64,000 nucleotides of DNA from Flavobacteriales bacterium (GTDB lineage: Bacteria; Bacteroidota; Bacteroidia; Flavobacteriales; Schleiferiaceae), in contig JAAXJR010000012.1 of the NCBI GenBank assembly GCA_012269745.1, positions 1-64,000 of the forward strand. Direction: 5' to 3'. The stretch's first letter is position 1. The number at the start of each line of letters is the position of its first letter. Below, in pieces: positions 1 to 7,000 of the stretch. The position numbers and the translations under genes were made by a program. A model generated the notes under the pieces. The model did not search any database. It saw nothing but the letters and a program-made list of their open reading frames with translations, and was not told the DNA's origin.

Positions 1-1135
1 ATCGAGCACCCAAGACCAGCAGCGGCTCATCGCGCTCCAAGGACTCTCTCCAAGCAGCTAGTCGCTCGGCCGGGGTGAACCTGCTGTGATTAACTGCCAC
101 CGTAAAATGGACCCGGAGTCTATTGATAAGTTGTGTGGTCAATGCAATCTCGGGCAATAAATAGAGTACGCGTTTGTGAGATTCAAAAGCTTTTTTGATC
201 AGCTCAATGTAAATCTCAGTTTTCCCTGAGGCCGTTACACCGTGTAATAGCGTAGGCTTACCCGCAGCAAACCCCTCCTCTATCTGAGAAATTGCGGTAC
301 TTTGATGACCGCTGAGCGAAATTTCAGAATGAGGAGCAGAAGCAGCCGTGGTACCGTCTACCTCTTCAATTTCTTCGATAAGACTCTTCTTCTTTAACGC
401 AAGAATTTGGGCACTCTCTATGTTGTGCTTTTTACGAAATGCTCGACTGTCAACGAAATTGTTCTCACTACCACAGGCGGCTACGACGCTTAGTAAGGCT
501 TGGGTCTGCTTCTCGCTTCGCGAAGTAGCTTGAAACGCATCGTCCAAACGAGTAAGGTACTCTGGTGAAATACGAATGAGCTTTCGCCTTTTGGCGCGTG
601 CCACTTTTTTCAGTTCCTCCTCTAGAACTGCCCAGCCTTGCTCCAAAGCTTGTTGCACAAGTGGCATAGGATTCTTGACGTTGCAGATGGACCGGATTTC
701 ATCAAGGGTGAGTTTCTCGTTGCCAATCAATGCCTCGTACAAGAGGAATAATGAATCGGATAGTTTACTCTCATCCGGCAGCACTTCAGGATCTCGCACC
801 AACACGCTCTGTGAGCTAAGTTTGAGTCCTGGCGGCAATGCTGCATTCATCAGATCACCAAGCGGAGCCATGTAATAACCTGACATCCAATTCCATTGAA
901 GGAGCTGGTGTTCCAACACCACAGGGCGTTCGTCCAAGACATTGATCAGGTACTTCAGAGATAAGTCCTCTTGGGTTTCTAGAACCCGTACCACTAAAGC
1001 GGCGTACTCTTTGCGCTTGCCGAATTGAACCAAGACTCGCATTCCTGAGACCAGCCTACCTGCAAATTCATTGGGCACGGCGTAGTGAAACACCTTGTCC
1101 AATGGCAACGGTAAGATGACCTCAGCTACGAGCAT
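1..1135 (-). CDS. priA: Primosomal replication restart helicase PriA (N-terminal part, cut by window edge)
   Basis: PriA is the 3'-5' superfamily 2 helicase that recognises stalled forks and reloads the replisome. About 378 residues are inside the window; the C-terminal helicase and zinc modules lie beyond position 1. The N-terminus (VAEVILPLPLDKVFHYAVP) is the typical PriA 3'-DNA-binding domain start. A Walker A motif (GVTASGKTE) lies near residues 297-305, followed by YLLPEIALT and the conserved NHSRFTPAER segment. The ATG at 1135 directly abuts the stop of the exported-protein gene at 1136, so the two, and the THUMP methyltransferase upstream, are probably one transcript. Identity is firm from the helicase motifs. 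Confidence 0.95.
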   Translation of the reverse strand, partial: MLVAEVILPLPLDKVFHYAVPNEFAGRLVSGMRVLVQFGKRKEYAALVVRVLETQEDLSLKYLINVLDERPVVLEHQLLQWNWMSGYYMAPLGDLMNAALPPGLKLSSQSVLVRDPEVLPDESKLSDSLFLLYEALIGNEKLTLDEIRSICNVKNPMPLVQQALEQGWAVLEEELKKVARAKRRKLIRISPEYLTRLDDAFQATSRSEKQTQALLSVVAACGSENNFVDSRAFRKKHNIESAQILALKKKSLIEEIEEVDGTTAASAPHSEISLSGHQSTAISQIEEGFAAGKPTLLHGVTASGKTEIYIELIKKAFESHKRVLYLLPEIALTTQLINRLRVHFTVAVNHSRFTPAERLAAWRESLERDEPLLVLGAR

Positions 1136-2035
1136 TTATTTCTTTGGCGCTTTAGGAAGGTTCTTTTTTACGAACCGAGCCTCACGCTTGGCCAAAAGCT
1201 TCATTTCATTATCGAAAAAGCTCAGGGTTTTACGGGCGCTTGCTTCGGTCGAAGAGGCAATAGAATTGAACTCAACAAGATCGTATTTCATCTTAGTTAA
1301 ATCGGCCAATAAATCTGCGGAGGCCAGTTCAAGCAACTCTACATAATATTTCTGATAAGCCTCGTAAAGATCTGTTTGACCGTTATAGAATAGCTCATTA
1401 CCATAACCGCGAATGTGCTTGCTCAATGCTTTGATCAAGGTTTTTTGCGCTGCGTATAACTTATCGAGATCAGTGGTGCCAATTTCAGATTGAAGATAAG
1501 CTACTAAACTATCTACCTCCGAAGCTCCAGCCTTCATTTCCTTAGTGTAGGCAACCAATTCCATTTGCGCATTGAATCTTTTTACCACTGCGCTTTCTCG
1601 AACATTAATTTCGTAAAGCGCTGCATACGCATTCATTTCTTCGTTCATCGCATCAAAAAGACCTTTCATTTGGCTCACATAGGTATGTCCGTAGCTAGAG
1701 CGTGGATCTTCATTCAGCCAATCACGGAGATTTGATGAAGTAAGCTCAATTACTTGGCCTAAGTTTTCCTCTACTACTTTGACTAATTGTGCTTCTTCTG
1801 CTTCATCCAAGCGAGCAATAGAGCGCTTTGATTTACGCCAGGTACTGAACTGTTCTTCGATCAATGGCGATACTTTTTTCTCCTTCTCATAGGTCATCAC
1901 CCCATCGATAATATCCGAGGTAATGGACATGGTCTTTTCCACTTCACGTGAGACACGGCGAAGATTACTGCTTGTCCCCTGTGCCAAAAGTGTTGAAAAT
2001 GAGAGGGCAGCGATAAGGGTGAGTAGGTTTTTCAT
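1136..2035 (-). CDS. Hypothetical exported helical protein
   Basis: This 299-residue protein is not recognised. It starts with a clear Sec signal peptide (MKNLLTLIAALSFSTLLAQG; cleavage expected around LAQ-G at residue 19). The rest is rich in Glu, Lys, Ala and Leu with few Pro or Gly, so it should be almost entirely alpha-helical, with probable coiled-coil stretches. The tail is basic (RFVKKNLPKAPKK). There is no lipobox, transmembrane helix after the signal, or T9SS domain, so a soluble periplasmic protein is expected. It sits between a THUMP methyltransferase gene (11 nt upstream) and priA (0 nt downstream), which fits one operon but says nothing certain about function. Confidence 0.8.
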   Translation of the reverse strand: MKNLLTLIAALSFSTLLAQGTSSNLRRVSREVEKTMSITSDIIDGVMTYEKEKKVSPLIEEQFSTWRKSKRSIARLDEAEEAQLVKVVEENLGQVIELTSSNLRDWLNEDPRSSYGHTYVSQMKGLFDAMNEEMNAYAALYEINVRESAVVKRFNAQMELVAYTKEMKAGASEVDSLVAYLQSEIGTTDLDKLYAAQKTLIKALSKHIRGYGNELFYNGQTDLYEAYQKYYVELLELASADLLADLTKMKYDLVEFNSIASSTEASARKTLSFFDNEMKLLAKREARFVKKNLPKAPKK

Positions 2036-2046
2036 TTGGAATGTAT

Positions 2047-3207
2047 TTATCTCAATTTATGGATCTTCTTGGTTCCTTCGTACATGTCGAATTGAAGCAA
2101 TTTACATTCCAATTCTCCATTGAACAGGTTCCATCTTCTTGACGGGCGTAATCCTATACTTTTGATCGCCTCTAGATCTGAGGTGATCCACATTACGGTC
2201 CAACCGGCATATTCCCTTTTAAGCATATCTCCCATCTCGCGATAGAATTTGTGGGTGTTTGCTGCGATACGCACATTATACGGTGGATTCACCAGCATCA
2301 AACCTTTGGAGCTAGGTGGCTCAGTCTCGAAGAAATCGGCGCGTTTTAAACGGATAACATCGTCAAACATCGAACGTTCAATATTATCTGCAGCGGCATC
2401 CAACGCGTAATCATCCATGTCTCGTCCGAAGATTTTCCCGTTGTATTCCTTCGCTCGTCCAAGCAACCCGTCTTTGATCTTTTCATAAAGGTCCTCATCA
2501 AAGCCCTTCCAAAAATGGAAACCGAAGTATTGACGATAGATATTTGGCGGCATGTTGTGGGCGATGAGCGCTGCTTCTACCAAAAATGTCCCTGACCCAC
2601 ACATAGGATCTAAAACAGGCATTCCACCATTCCATTTGCTGTGCATGATGATACCAGCTGCCAAGACTTCATTTAAAGGTGCATGTGCCGCAGCGAGGCG
2701 GTAGCCGCGTTTGTGCAAGGAATCTCCAGAAGCATCAAGGTATACTCGGACAGTATTTTGATAGATATGTATGTGTATAGGCACTTCAGGAGTGCCACGT
2801 TCTACGGTTGGGCGGTCGCCAACTTTGTCGCGGAATCGGTCCACGATGGCATCTTTAGCCTTTAAACCTGCGAAACTACTGTGGTTCAACAGCTCGTTAC
2901 GACCTACTACATCTACGGCAAAGGTGGTATTTACGTCAAAATGCTCCTCCCAAGGGATGGCTAAAAGCTCCTCGTAGTAATGCTCCACATCTTCCATCTC
3001 AAATTCTGCCAATGGAAGAAGCACGCGCAATCCAGTGCGCAAGGCTAAGTTGATTTTGTATACATACCCAAGGTCACCAACCACGGATACGGCTCTGTTG
3101 AGTTTTTTTATTTCACGACCTCCTAATGAAAGCAATTCCTTGCTCAAGATCTCCTCTAACCCATAGAGGGTTTTTACCACCAATCGGTAATCTTTGTTTT
3201 CCGGCAC
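2047..3207 (-). CDS. THUMP-domain class I SAM-dependent RNA methyltransferase (RlmL N-domain/YpsC family)
   Basis: Predicted 386-residue RNA guanine-N2 methyltransferase, probably acting on 23S rRNA like the N-terminal half of E. coli RlmL. After the N-terminus (VVKTLYGLEEILSKEL) comes a THUMP RNA-binding region, then a Rossmann methyltransferase domain with motif I (LDPMCGSGTFLVEAAL) and the catalytic NPPYNVR motif. I chose the GTG at 3207. A -7 promoter box (TACATTTG, minus strand) lies at 3227-3234, so an upstream ATG at 3252 would precede the transcript, and family members normally begin just before the VVKTLYG segment. The exact rRNA target is inference. It heads an apparent operon with the exported protein and priA. 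Confidence 0.88.
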   Translation of the reverse strand: MPENKDYRLVVKTLYGLEEILSKELLSLGGREIKKLNRAVSVVGDLGYVYKINLALRTGLRVLLPLAEFEMEDVEHYYEELLAIPWEEHFDVNTTFAVDVVGRNELLNHSSFAGLKAKDAIVDRFRDKVGDRPTVERGTPEVPIHIHIYQNTVRVYLDASGDSLHKRGYRLAAAHAPLNEVLAAGIIMHSKWNGGMPVLDPMCGSGTFLVEAALIAHNMPPNIYRQYFGFHFWKGFDEDLYEKIKDGLLGRAKEYNGKIFGRDMDDYALDAAADNIERSMFDDVIRLKRADFFETEPPSSKGLMLVNPPYNVRIAANTHKFYREMGDMLKREYAGWTVMWITSDLEAIKSIGLRPSRRWNLFNGELECKLLQFDMYEGTKKIHKLR

Positions 3208-3226
3208 CCTTTTGCGTTTTATCCTA

Positions 3227-3234
3227 CAAATGTA
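3227..3234 (-). promoter_or_regulatory. Bacteroidota -7 box of the THUMP methyltransferase operon
   Basis: CAAATGTA on the plus strand reads TACATTTG on the minus strand, a full match to TAnnTTTG. It lies 19 nt before the GTG at 3207. No clear -33 TTG is visible upstream. It decides the start codon of the methyltransferase. Confidence 0.5.
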
Positions 3235-3237
3235 AGC

Positions 3238-3245
3238 TAACTTTG
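3238..3245 (+). promoter_or_regulatory. -7 box of the TauE/SafE-methyltransferase-ZIP operon, probably leaderless
   Basis: TAACTTTG matches TAnnTTTG exactly, with TTTG at 3211-3214 as a possible -33 element (23 nt spacer). Only 5 nt separate the box from the ATG at 3251, so transcription should begin at or next to the start codon. Confidence 0.55.
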
Positions 3246-3250
3246 GACGC

Positions 3251-4033
3251 ATGATCGATTGGTTCGAATTAATTGCCTTAGTGGTCGGCGGCTTCTGCGC
3301 CGGTCTTATCAATGTCATTGCGGGCAACGGTTCTGCCATTACCCTACCCTTATTGATGTGGGTAGGACTGGATGCCAATGCAGCGAATGCCACCAACCGC
3401 GTGGGAGCGCTATTTCAGACGACAAGTGCCATCTCATCCCTGCCGAAAACGATGCGAGTCAAATACATGATCAGGCAGAGCTACTTTATCATCCCTCCTA
3501 TCATTATCGGGGCGATTATTGGGGCCAATTTAGCCATCGACATTCCTGAGACATTAATGCGTGCCAGCATAGGCACCATCATGATTGGTTTGCTCATCAC
3601 TATGTTATCCAACCCGAAGAAATGGCTCATTCCAACGGACGGCATGGTTAAAAAGAAAACGCCTAAAATCTGGCTTGCCTATTTCGGGCTAGGGCTCTAT
3701 GGCGGTTTCATTCAAATGGGCTTTGGCATATTCTTCCTATCCATAAGTGTCCTCATGGCCAAATACGCTCTGAAAGACGGCAACATCATGAAGCTCTTCA
3801 CTGCTTTTTTGATGACCATTCCTTCCTTTATCATCTTCGCCTTGAGCGGAAGTATTGATTGGATCTACGGATTGACGCTTGCTGCCGGCACTGCTACTGG
3901 CGCGCGCTTTGGCGCTAAAAAAGTAGTACAGCACCCAAAGGCCAATGCCATTACTCGCAAAGTATTAATTGCCGTAATTTTGGTTGCGATAGTAAAAATG
4001 TTTCAACCGCTCGTAATTGAATATTTAGCCTAA
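3251..4033 (+). CDS. TauE/SafE family (DUF81) membrane permease
   Basis: A 260-residue inner-membrane protein of the TauE/SafE family, whose members are thought to export sulfite, sulfoacetate or related small anions. The N-terminal segment shows the family pattern: a hydrophobic helix, GFCAGLINVIAGNGSAITLP, then a second helix and ATNRVGALFQ. The second half repeats the fold (GLYGGFIQMGFGIFFLS), as expected for this internally duplicated family, with seven to eight hydrophobic helices overall. Its stop codon overlaps the start of the next gene (TAATG), so it is translationally coupled to the methyltransferase. The substrate cannot be read from sequence. Confidence 0.88.
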   Translation: MIDWFELIALVVGGFCAGLINVIAGNGSAITLPLLMWVGLDANAANATNRVGALFQTTSAISSLPKTMRVKYMIRQSYFIIPPIIIGAIIGANLAIDIPETLMRASIGTIMIGLLITMLSNPKKWLIPTDGMVKKKTPKIWLAYFGLGLYGGFIQMGFGIFFLSISVLMAKYALKDGNIMKLFTAFLMTIPSFIIFALSGSIDWIYGLTLAAGTATGARFGAKKVVQHPKANAITRKVLIAVILVAIVKMFQPLVIEYLA

Positions 4034-4770
4034 TGTCCACACCCTGGTATGCCACTTGGTTCAACACCACCTTTTATCACGATCTCTATCAGCATCGCGA
4101 CGAGCACGAGGCACGAAGCTTTATCGTGGAATTGTGCAAGAAATTGGGGGTTCAAGATGGAGAAAGCGCCATGGATATGGCCTGCGGAAGGGGTCGCCAC
4201 GCCAAAGTACTGTCTGAGCAAGGCCTAGATACTTTGGGTGTAGACCTTAGCCAAGAAAGTATTTCATATGCCAGCCAATTCTCACACGACTCCTTGAGAT
4301 TCGAGGTGGGCAACATGCTCGAAAGATTGCCTTTCGGACCTTTTGACTGGGTGATGAACCTCTTTACAAGCTTCGGTTATTTTGAAGACGACAACCTACA
4401 CCAATTGGCGCTTAACCACATGGCAGAGTGCATAAAGCCTGGCGGCAAGTTGGTATTGGACTTTATGAATAGTGCAAAAATTGCAGCCAATCTAGTGCCT
4501 GAAAACACAGTACACACAGAAATGGCCACCTACAGCATTAACCGAAAGATTGAGGATGGGGTCATTGTAAAAAGCATCAAAGTGAGCCACGATTGCACCC
4601 TTGAGTTTTTTGAAGAGCGTGTGCGCGCTTTCAGTGTTGAAGAGCTCAAGGTCATGCTCGAAAATGCAGGACTAAAGGACGTTGAAATCAAAGGTGGTTA
4701 CGATCTTTGCGATTACGATGAGCTCGATAGCGATCGAATGATATTTATAGCGCATAAACCCACAGCATGA
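4033..4770 (+). CDS. Class I SAM-dependent methyltransferase
   Basis: A 245-residue cytosolic methyltransferase of the methyltransf_11/25 type. The SAM-binding motif I is MDMACGRGRHA (about residues 48-58), followed by an acidic strand (LGVDLSQESI) and a post-I region (DWVMNLFTSFGYF). The first 40 residues (WFNTTFYHDLYQHRDEHEA) resemble the lead-in seen in many Bacteroidota small-molecule methyltransferases. The substrate is unknown. The gene overlaps the TauE/SafE gene by 1 nt and the ZIP transporter gene by 4 nt (ATGA), so all three are probably one transcript; a shared function is not evident. Confidence 0.85.
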   Translation: MSTPWYATWFNTTFYHDLYQHRDEHEARSFIVELCKKLGVQDGESAMDMACGRGRHAKVLSEQGLDTLGVDLSQESISYASQFSHDSLRFEVGNMLERLPFGPFDWVMNLFTSFGYFEDDNLHQLALNHMAECIKPGGKLVLDFMNSAKIAANLVPENTVHTEMATYSINRKIEDGVIVKSIKVSHDCTLEFFEERVRAFSVEELKVMLENAGLKDVEIKGGYDLCDYDELDSDRMIFIAHKPTA

Positions 4771-5459
4771 TCTCAGTAATTCTCTTCTTGGCAGTTACAG
4801 TTGGTGGCTTAGCATCCTATGTCATCAATACGAACAGTGCGTTTTTTAAACTGACATTGGCATTCTCTGGTGCCTTTTTGTTCGGAACCCTGATGACTCA
4901 TTTGTTGCCGGAAGTATTCGTAAATAAAAACGGAGGCCTTTGGGTTTTGCTCGGATTTGGGATCCAATTATTACTTGACTTCATTAGCAAAGGATTAGAA
5001 CATGGTCACCTTCACACCCACGAGAGTAAAATACCCGTCCTCCCTCTAGTTGGCCTTTTTGTTCACGCGTTTATTGAGGGTATGCCTTTGGGCTTAGACA
5101 ATATCATGCACGACCACGGTCACGATCACGGCGCGAATGGATTATTGTGGTCTGTTGCTTTGCACAAGGTACCCATTGCCTTACTCGTTGCCACAGCACT
5201 GCGTTCGGCAGGACTCAAAGCCTGGCAGGTTATACTCGGAATTGTACTCTTTGCGTTGAGTTCACCCTTAGGAAACATAGTTGGCGTTGGATTGGAATTG
5301 GACCCCGCTACTTTCTCCTCCATCTTAGGAATAGCCACTGGTCTATTACTCCATGTAAGTACGACCATCTTATTCGAAAGTGCCGCAAACCATCAATTCA
5401 ACGCCATGAAGATGCTTGTGGTTGCTGTAGGTATTGTGTTCAGCCTACTCCTCTTCTAA
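4767..5459 (+). CDS. ZIP family metal transporter
   Basis: A 230-residue ZIP-type divalent metal (Zn/Fe/Mn) permease of the inner membrane with about seven or eight hydrophobic helices. The family's metal-binding helices are present: HAFIEGMPLG (residues 100-109) and ALHKVPIA (131-138). Two His-rich stretches (HGHLHTH at 79-85 and HDHGHDH at 115-121) lie around the first of these and probably gather metal. The start overlaps the methyltransferase stop (ATGA). Direction of transport and metal preference cannot be read from sequence; ZIP proteins normally move metal into the cytosol. Confidence 0.9.
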   Translation: MISVILFLAVTVGGLASYVINTNSAFFKLTLAFSGAFLFGTLMTHLLPEVFVNKNGGLWVLLGFGIQLLLDFISKGLEHGHLHTHESKIPVLPLVGLFVHAFIEGMPLGLDNIMHDHGHDHGANGLLWSVALHKVPIALLVATALRSAGLKAWQVILGIVLFALSSPLGNIVGVGLELDPATFSSILGIATGLLLHVSTTILFESAANHQFNAMKMLVVAVGIVFSLLLF

Positions 5460-5541
5460 AGAGCGCTGAGATATAGGTTTTCCCATCGCTGTTATAGATA
5501 AAACCTAACCAATTCTTTATGAGATTAGGTCATGTCTATCG

Positions 5542-5549
5542 TACTTTTG
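5542..5549 (+). promoter_or_regulatory. -7 box of the peroxiredoxin gene
   Basis: TACTTTTG matches TAnnTTTG. It lies downstream of a possible upstream ATG (5532) and 27 nt before the ATG at 5577, so it rules out the upstream start. The leader before the ATG is A-rich rather than carrying a Shine-Dalgarno sequence. Confidence 0.55.
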
Positions 5550-5576
5550 AATCTCAAACAAAAAATAACTACACAA

Positions 5577-6206
5577 ATGGCTGTATTAGTTGGCAAAAAA
5601 GCACCAGATTTTACTGCAGCAGCAGTAATCAACGGTGAAGAAATCGTTGAAGATTTCAAATTATCAGATTACGCTGGTAAATACGTAATCTTATTCTTCT
5701 ACCCTAAAGACTTCACTTTCGTATGTCCTACAGAATTGCACGCTTTCCAAGCGCGTAAGGCTGAATTCGAAGCGAAAGGTGTTGAGCTAATCGCTGTAAG
5801 TACTGATACTGAGCAGAGCCACTGGGGTTGGTTGCAAATGACCAAAGACCAAGGCGGTATCCAAGGTATTACTTACCCTATCGTAGCAGATACGAACAAG
5901 ACTATTTCTCACAACTACGACGTACTAGACGGTGAGTGGACGTACGACGAAGAAGGTAACTTGAACGCTACTGGCGAAATGATCGCTTACCGTGGTCTTT
6001 TCTTGATTGACAAGGAAGGTACAGTAATGCACCAATTGGTGAACTTCTTCCCATTAGGTCGTTCAGTAGATGAGGCAATGCGTATGGTAGATGCACTACA
6101 ATACTTCGAAGAAAAAGGCGAGGTATGTCCTGCAAACTGGACGCCAGGCCAAGAAGGTATGAACGCAACTCACGACGGTGTTGCAGATTACTTGAGCAAG
6201 AACTAA
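5577..6206 (+). CDS. 2-Cys peroxiredoxin (AhpC/Prx1 type)
   Basis: A 209-residue typical 2-Cys peroxiredoxin that reduces hydrogen peroxide and organic hydroperoxides. The peroxidatic Cys50 sits in DFTFVCPTEL and the resolving Cys184 in GEVCPANW. The GG(I)G-like loop and C-terminal extension are present. The start at 5577 (MAVLVGKKAPDF) is chosen because the promoter box overlaps the in-frame ATG at 5532 and because family members begin with this sequence. It is a single-gene unit between its own promoter and a strong terminator at 6228-6262. Thioredoxin, encoded nearby on the other strand, is a plausible electron donor (inference). Confidence 0.95.
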   Translation: MAVLVGKKAPDFTAAAVINGEEIVEDFKLSDYAGKYVILFFYPKDFTFVCPTELHAFQARKAEFEAKGVELIAVSTDTEQSHWGWLQMTKDQGGIQGITYPIVADTNKTISHNYDVLDGEWTYDEEGNLNATGEMIAYRGLFLIDKEGTVMHQLVNFFPLGRSVDEAMRMVDALQYFEEKGEVCPANWTPGQEGMNATHDGVADYLSKN

Positions 6207-6227
6207 GAACAATTTAGGTTCATAAAC

Positions 6228-6262
6228 AAACCCGTTTGCCCTCTGGTGCAAACGGGTTTTTT
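6228..6262 (+). terminator. Rho-independent terminator of the peroxiredoxin gene
   Basis: A perfect 12-bp stem (6228-6239 with 6248-6259), an 8-nt loop (CCTCTGGT) and a T-run through 6262, 22 nt after the stop codon. Confidence 0.93.
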
Positions 6263-6394
6263 ATGGCCTTGATTATCACTTCCAGTGCGCTCATAGAAGA
6301 AATCTATATATCATAAAGCGAGTCTTAACCCCTGTAAACACTAGCCTGCGGACGATAGGGTATTTTCGCGCAAAAAAAGAATACTTTTTTTCAC

Positions 6395-6512
6395 CTCAGC
6401 TGTGAACCTAGTAGAACCGACTAGGTTATAGGATATATGGAACATTCTGCGAAAGCAGATTTTCATGGCGGTTTAGGTAGAAAGGGGTCTTGGCGGGCCC
6501 CTTTCGTTTTTT
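6395..6512 (+). ncRNA. Candidate structured small RNA with its own terminator
   Basis: Hairpin 1 has an 8-bp perfect stem (6405-6412 with 6420-6427) and loop AGAACCG. It is followed by ATAGGATATATGGAA, then hairpin 2 (6446-6459; TCTGC stem with a GAAA tetraloop). The loop of hairpin 1 (AACCG, 6415-6419) is exactly complementary to CGGTT at 6469-6473, so a pseudoknot can form. It ends in a rho-independent terminator (6480-6512). No perfect promoter box is visible; TATTTTCG at 6361-6368 is one mismatch from TAnnTTTG. It does not show the conserved SRP, tmRNA or RNase P signatures. The 5' end is uncertain. Confidence 0.55.
6480..6512 (+). terminator. Terminator of the candidate small RNA
   Basis: GAAAGGGG (6480-6487) pairs perfectly with CCCCTTTC (6498-6505) around a 10-nt loop, followed by G and TTTTTT. 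Confidence 0.88.
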
Positions 6513-6539
6513 ATAAACTTCTCGATTTATCTGGCCAAT

Positions 6540-6566
6540 AAAAAAGCCCCCAGCTACGCTGGAGGC
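6540..6566 (-). terminator. Terminator of the thioredoxin gene
   Basis: Read on the minus strand, a 9-position stem with one mismatch (6546-6554 with 6558-6566) and a 3-nt loop, followed by a U-run (A-run at 6540-6545 on the plus strand), 26 nt after the thioredoxin stop. Confidence 0.85.
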
Positions 6567-6592
6567 CTCATGCTTTGATTGCTATGCCTTGA

Positions 6593-6910
6593 TTATGCCG
6601 TAAGGTCGATCAGTTTGCGCAAGTAATCTTCTTTGCTTGCTGCAGAACCTTCTGCTAACGCGCCGCCTTTAAATGACGCTAAGAAAGGTAGGTTATCTAC
6701 ACCAGCAGCCTTGCGAGCCTCTGGGCTGTGTTCGGCATTTACTTCCAAGAATACCACGTCGCTGTAGCCTTCTTCATTACTTACTCTCTTGTATTTAGGG
6801 GCAAACATCTTACATGCGCCACACCAATCTGCAAAGTACTTCACCACAACTCTATCGTTGTCTTTCAAAATCTGAGCGAAGTCCGCGTCTGTTGCTAATT
6901 GTACTGCCAT
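6593..6910 (-). CDS. Thioredoxin family protein
   Basis: A 105-residue cytosolic thioredoxin-fold protein. The active site is WCGAC (Cys30 and Cys33) rather than the classic WCGPC, and the cis-Pro loop is NLPFLASF. Loss of the Pro between the cysteines should shift its redox potential (known for CxxC variants; the size of effect here is inference). It has no signal peptide. A -7 box (TATTTTTG on the minus strand, 6930-6937) lies 19 nt before the ATG and a terminator follows, so it is a single-gene unit. It could reduce the nearby peroxiredoxin or serve in the bacillithiol network. Confidence 0.9.
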   Translation of the reverse strand: MAVQLATDADFAQILKDNDRVVVKYFADWCGACKMFAPKYKRVSNEEGYSDVVFLEVNAEHSPEARKAAGVDNLPFLASFKGGALAEGSAASKEDYLRKLIDLTA

Positions 6911-6929
6911 GTTGTTAAATTTTATACGT

Positions 6930-6937
6930 CAAAAATA
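6930..6937 (-). promoter_or_regulatory. -7 box of the thioredoxin gene
   Basis: CAAAAATA on the plus strand reads TATTTTTG on the minus strand, a full TAnnTTTG match 19 nt upstream of the ATG. No good -33 element is visible. Confidence 0.45.
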
Positions 6938-7000
6938 GATAGACAATCCTTACTGAAAAAATTTTCTTGATTGACCTTTTCTATTAACTCATCACCAATT

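Larger units (their letters stand above)
6263..6540 (+). other. Gene-free stretch between peroxiredoxin and thioredoxin
   Basis: This is the only gap above 300 bases once its flanking terminators are included (6207-6592). The left part (6263-6355) shows no open frame or clear motif. From 6360 on it is strongly structured: a 4-bp TGCG/CGCA pair, an AAAAAAAG/CTTTTTTT hairpin at 6372-6391, and then the candidate small RNA described separately. Confidence 0.6.

Noticed and set aside
6395-6512. SRP RNA, tmRNA or RNase P RNA for the structured region
   Set aside because: The conserved SRP helix 8, the tmRNA tRNA-like ends and the RNase P core sequences are not present.
6437-6541. A 34-codon open frame on the plus strand inside the candidate small RNA
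   Set aside because: The terminator at 6480-6512 lies in its middle, so it could not be fully transcribed, and the stop lies beyond the T-run.
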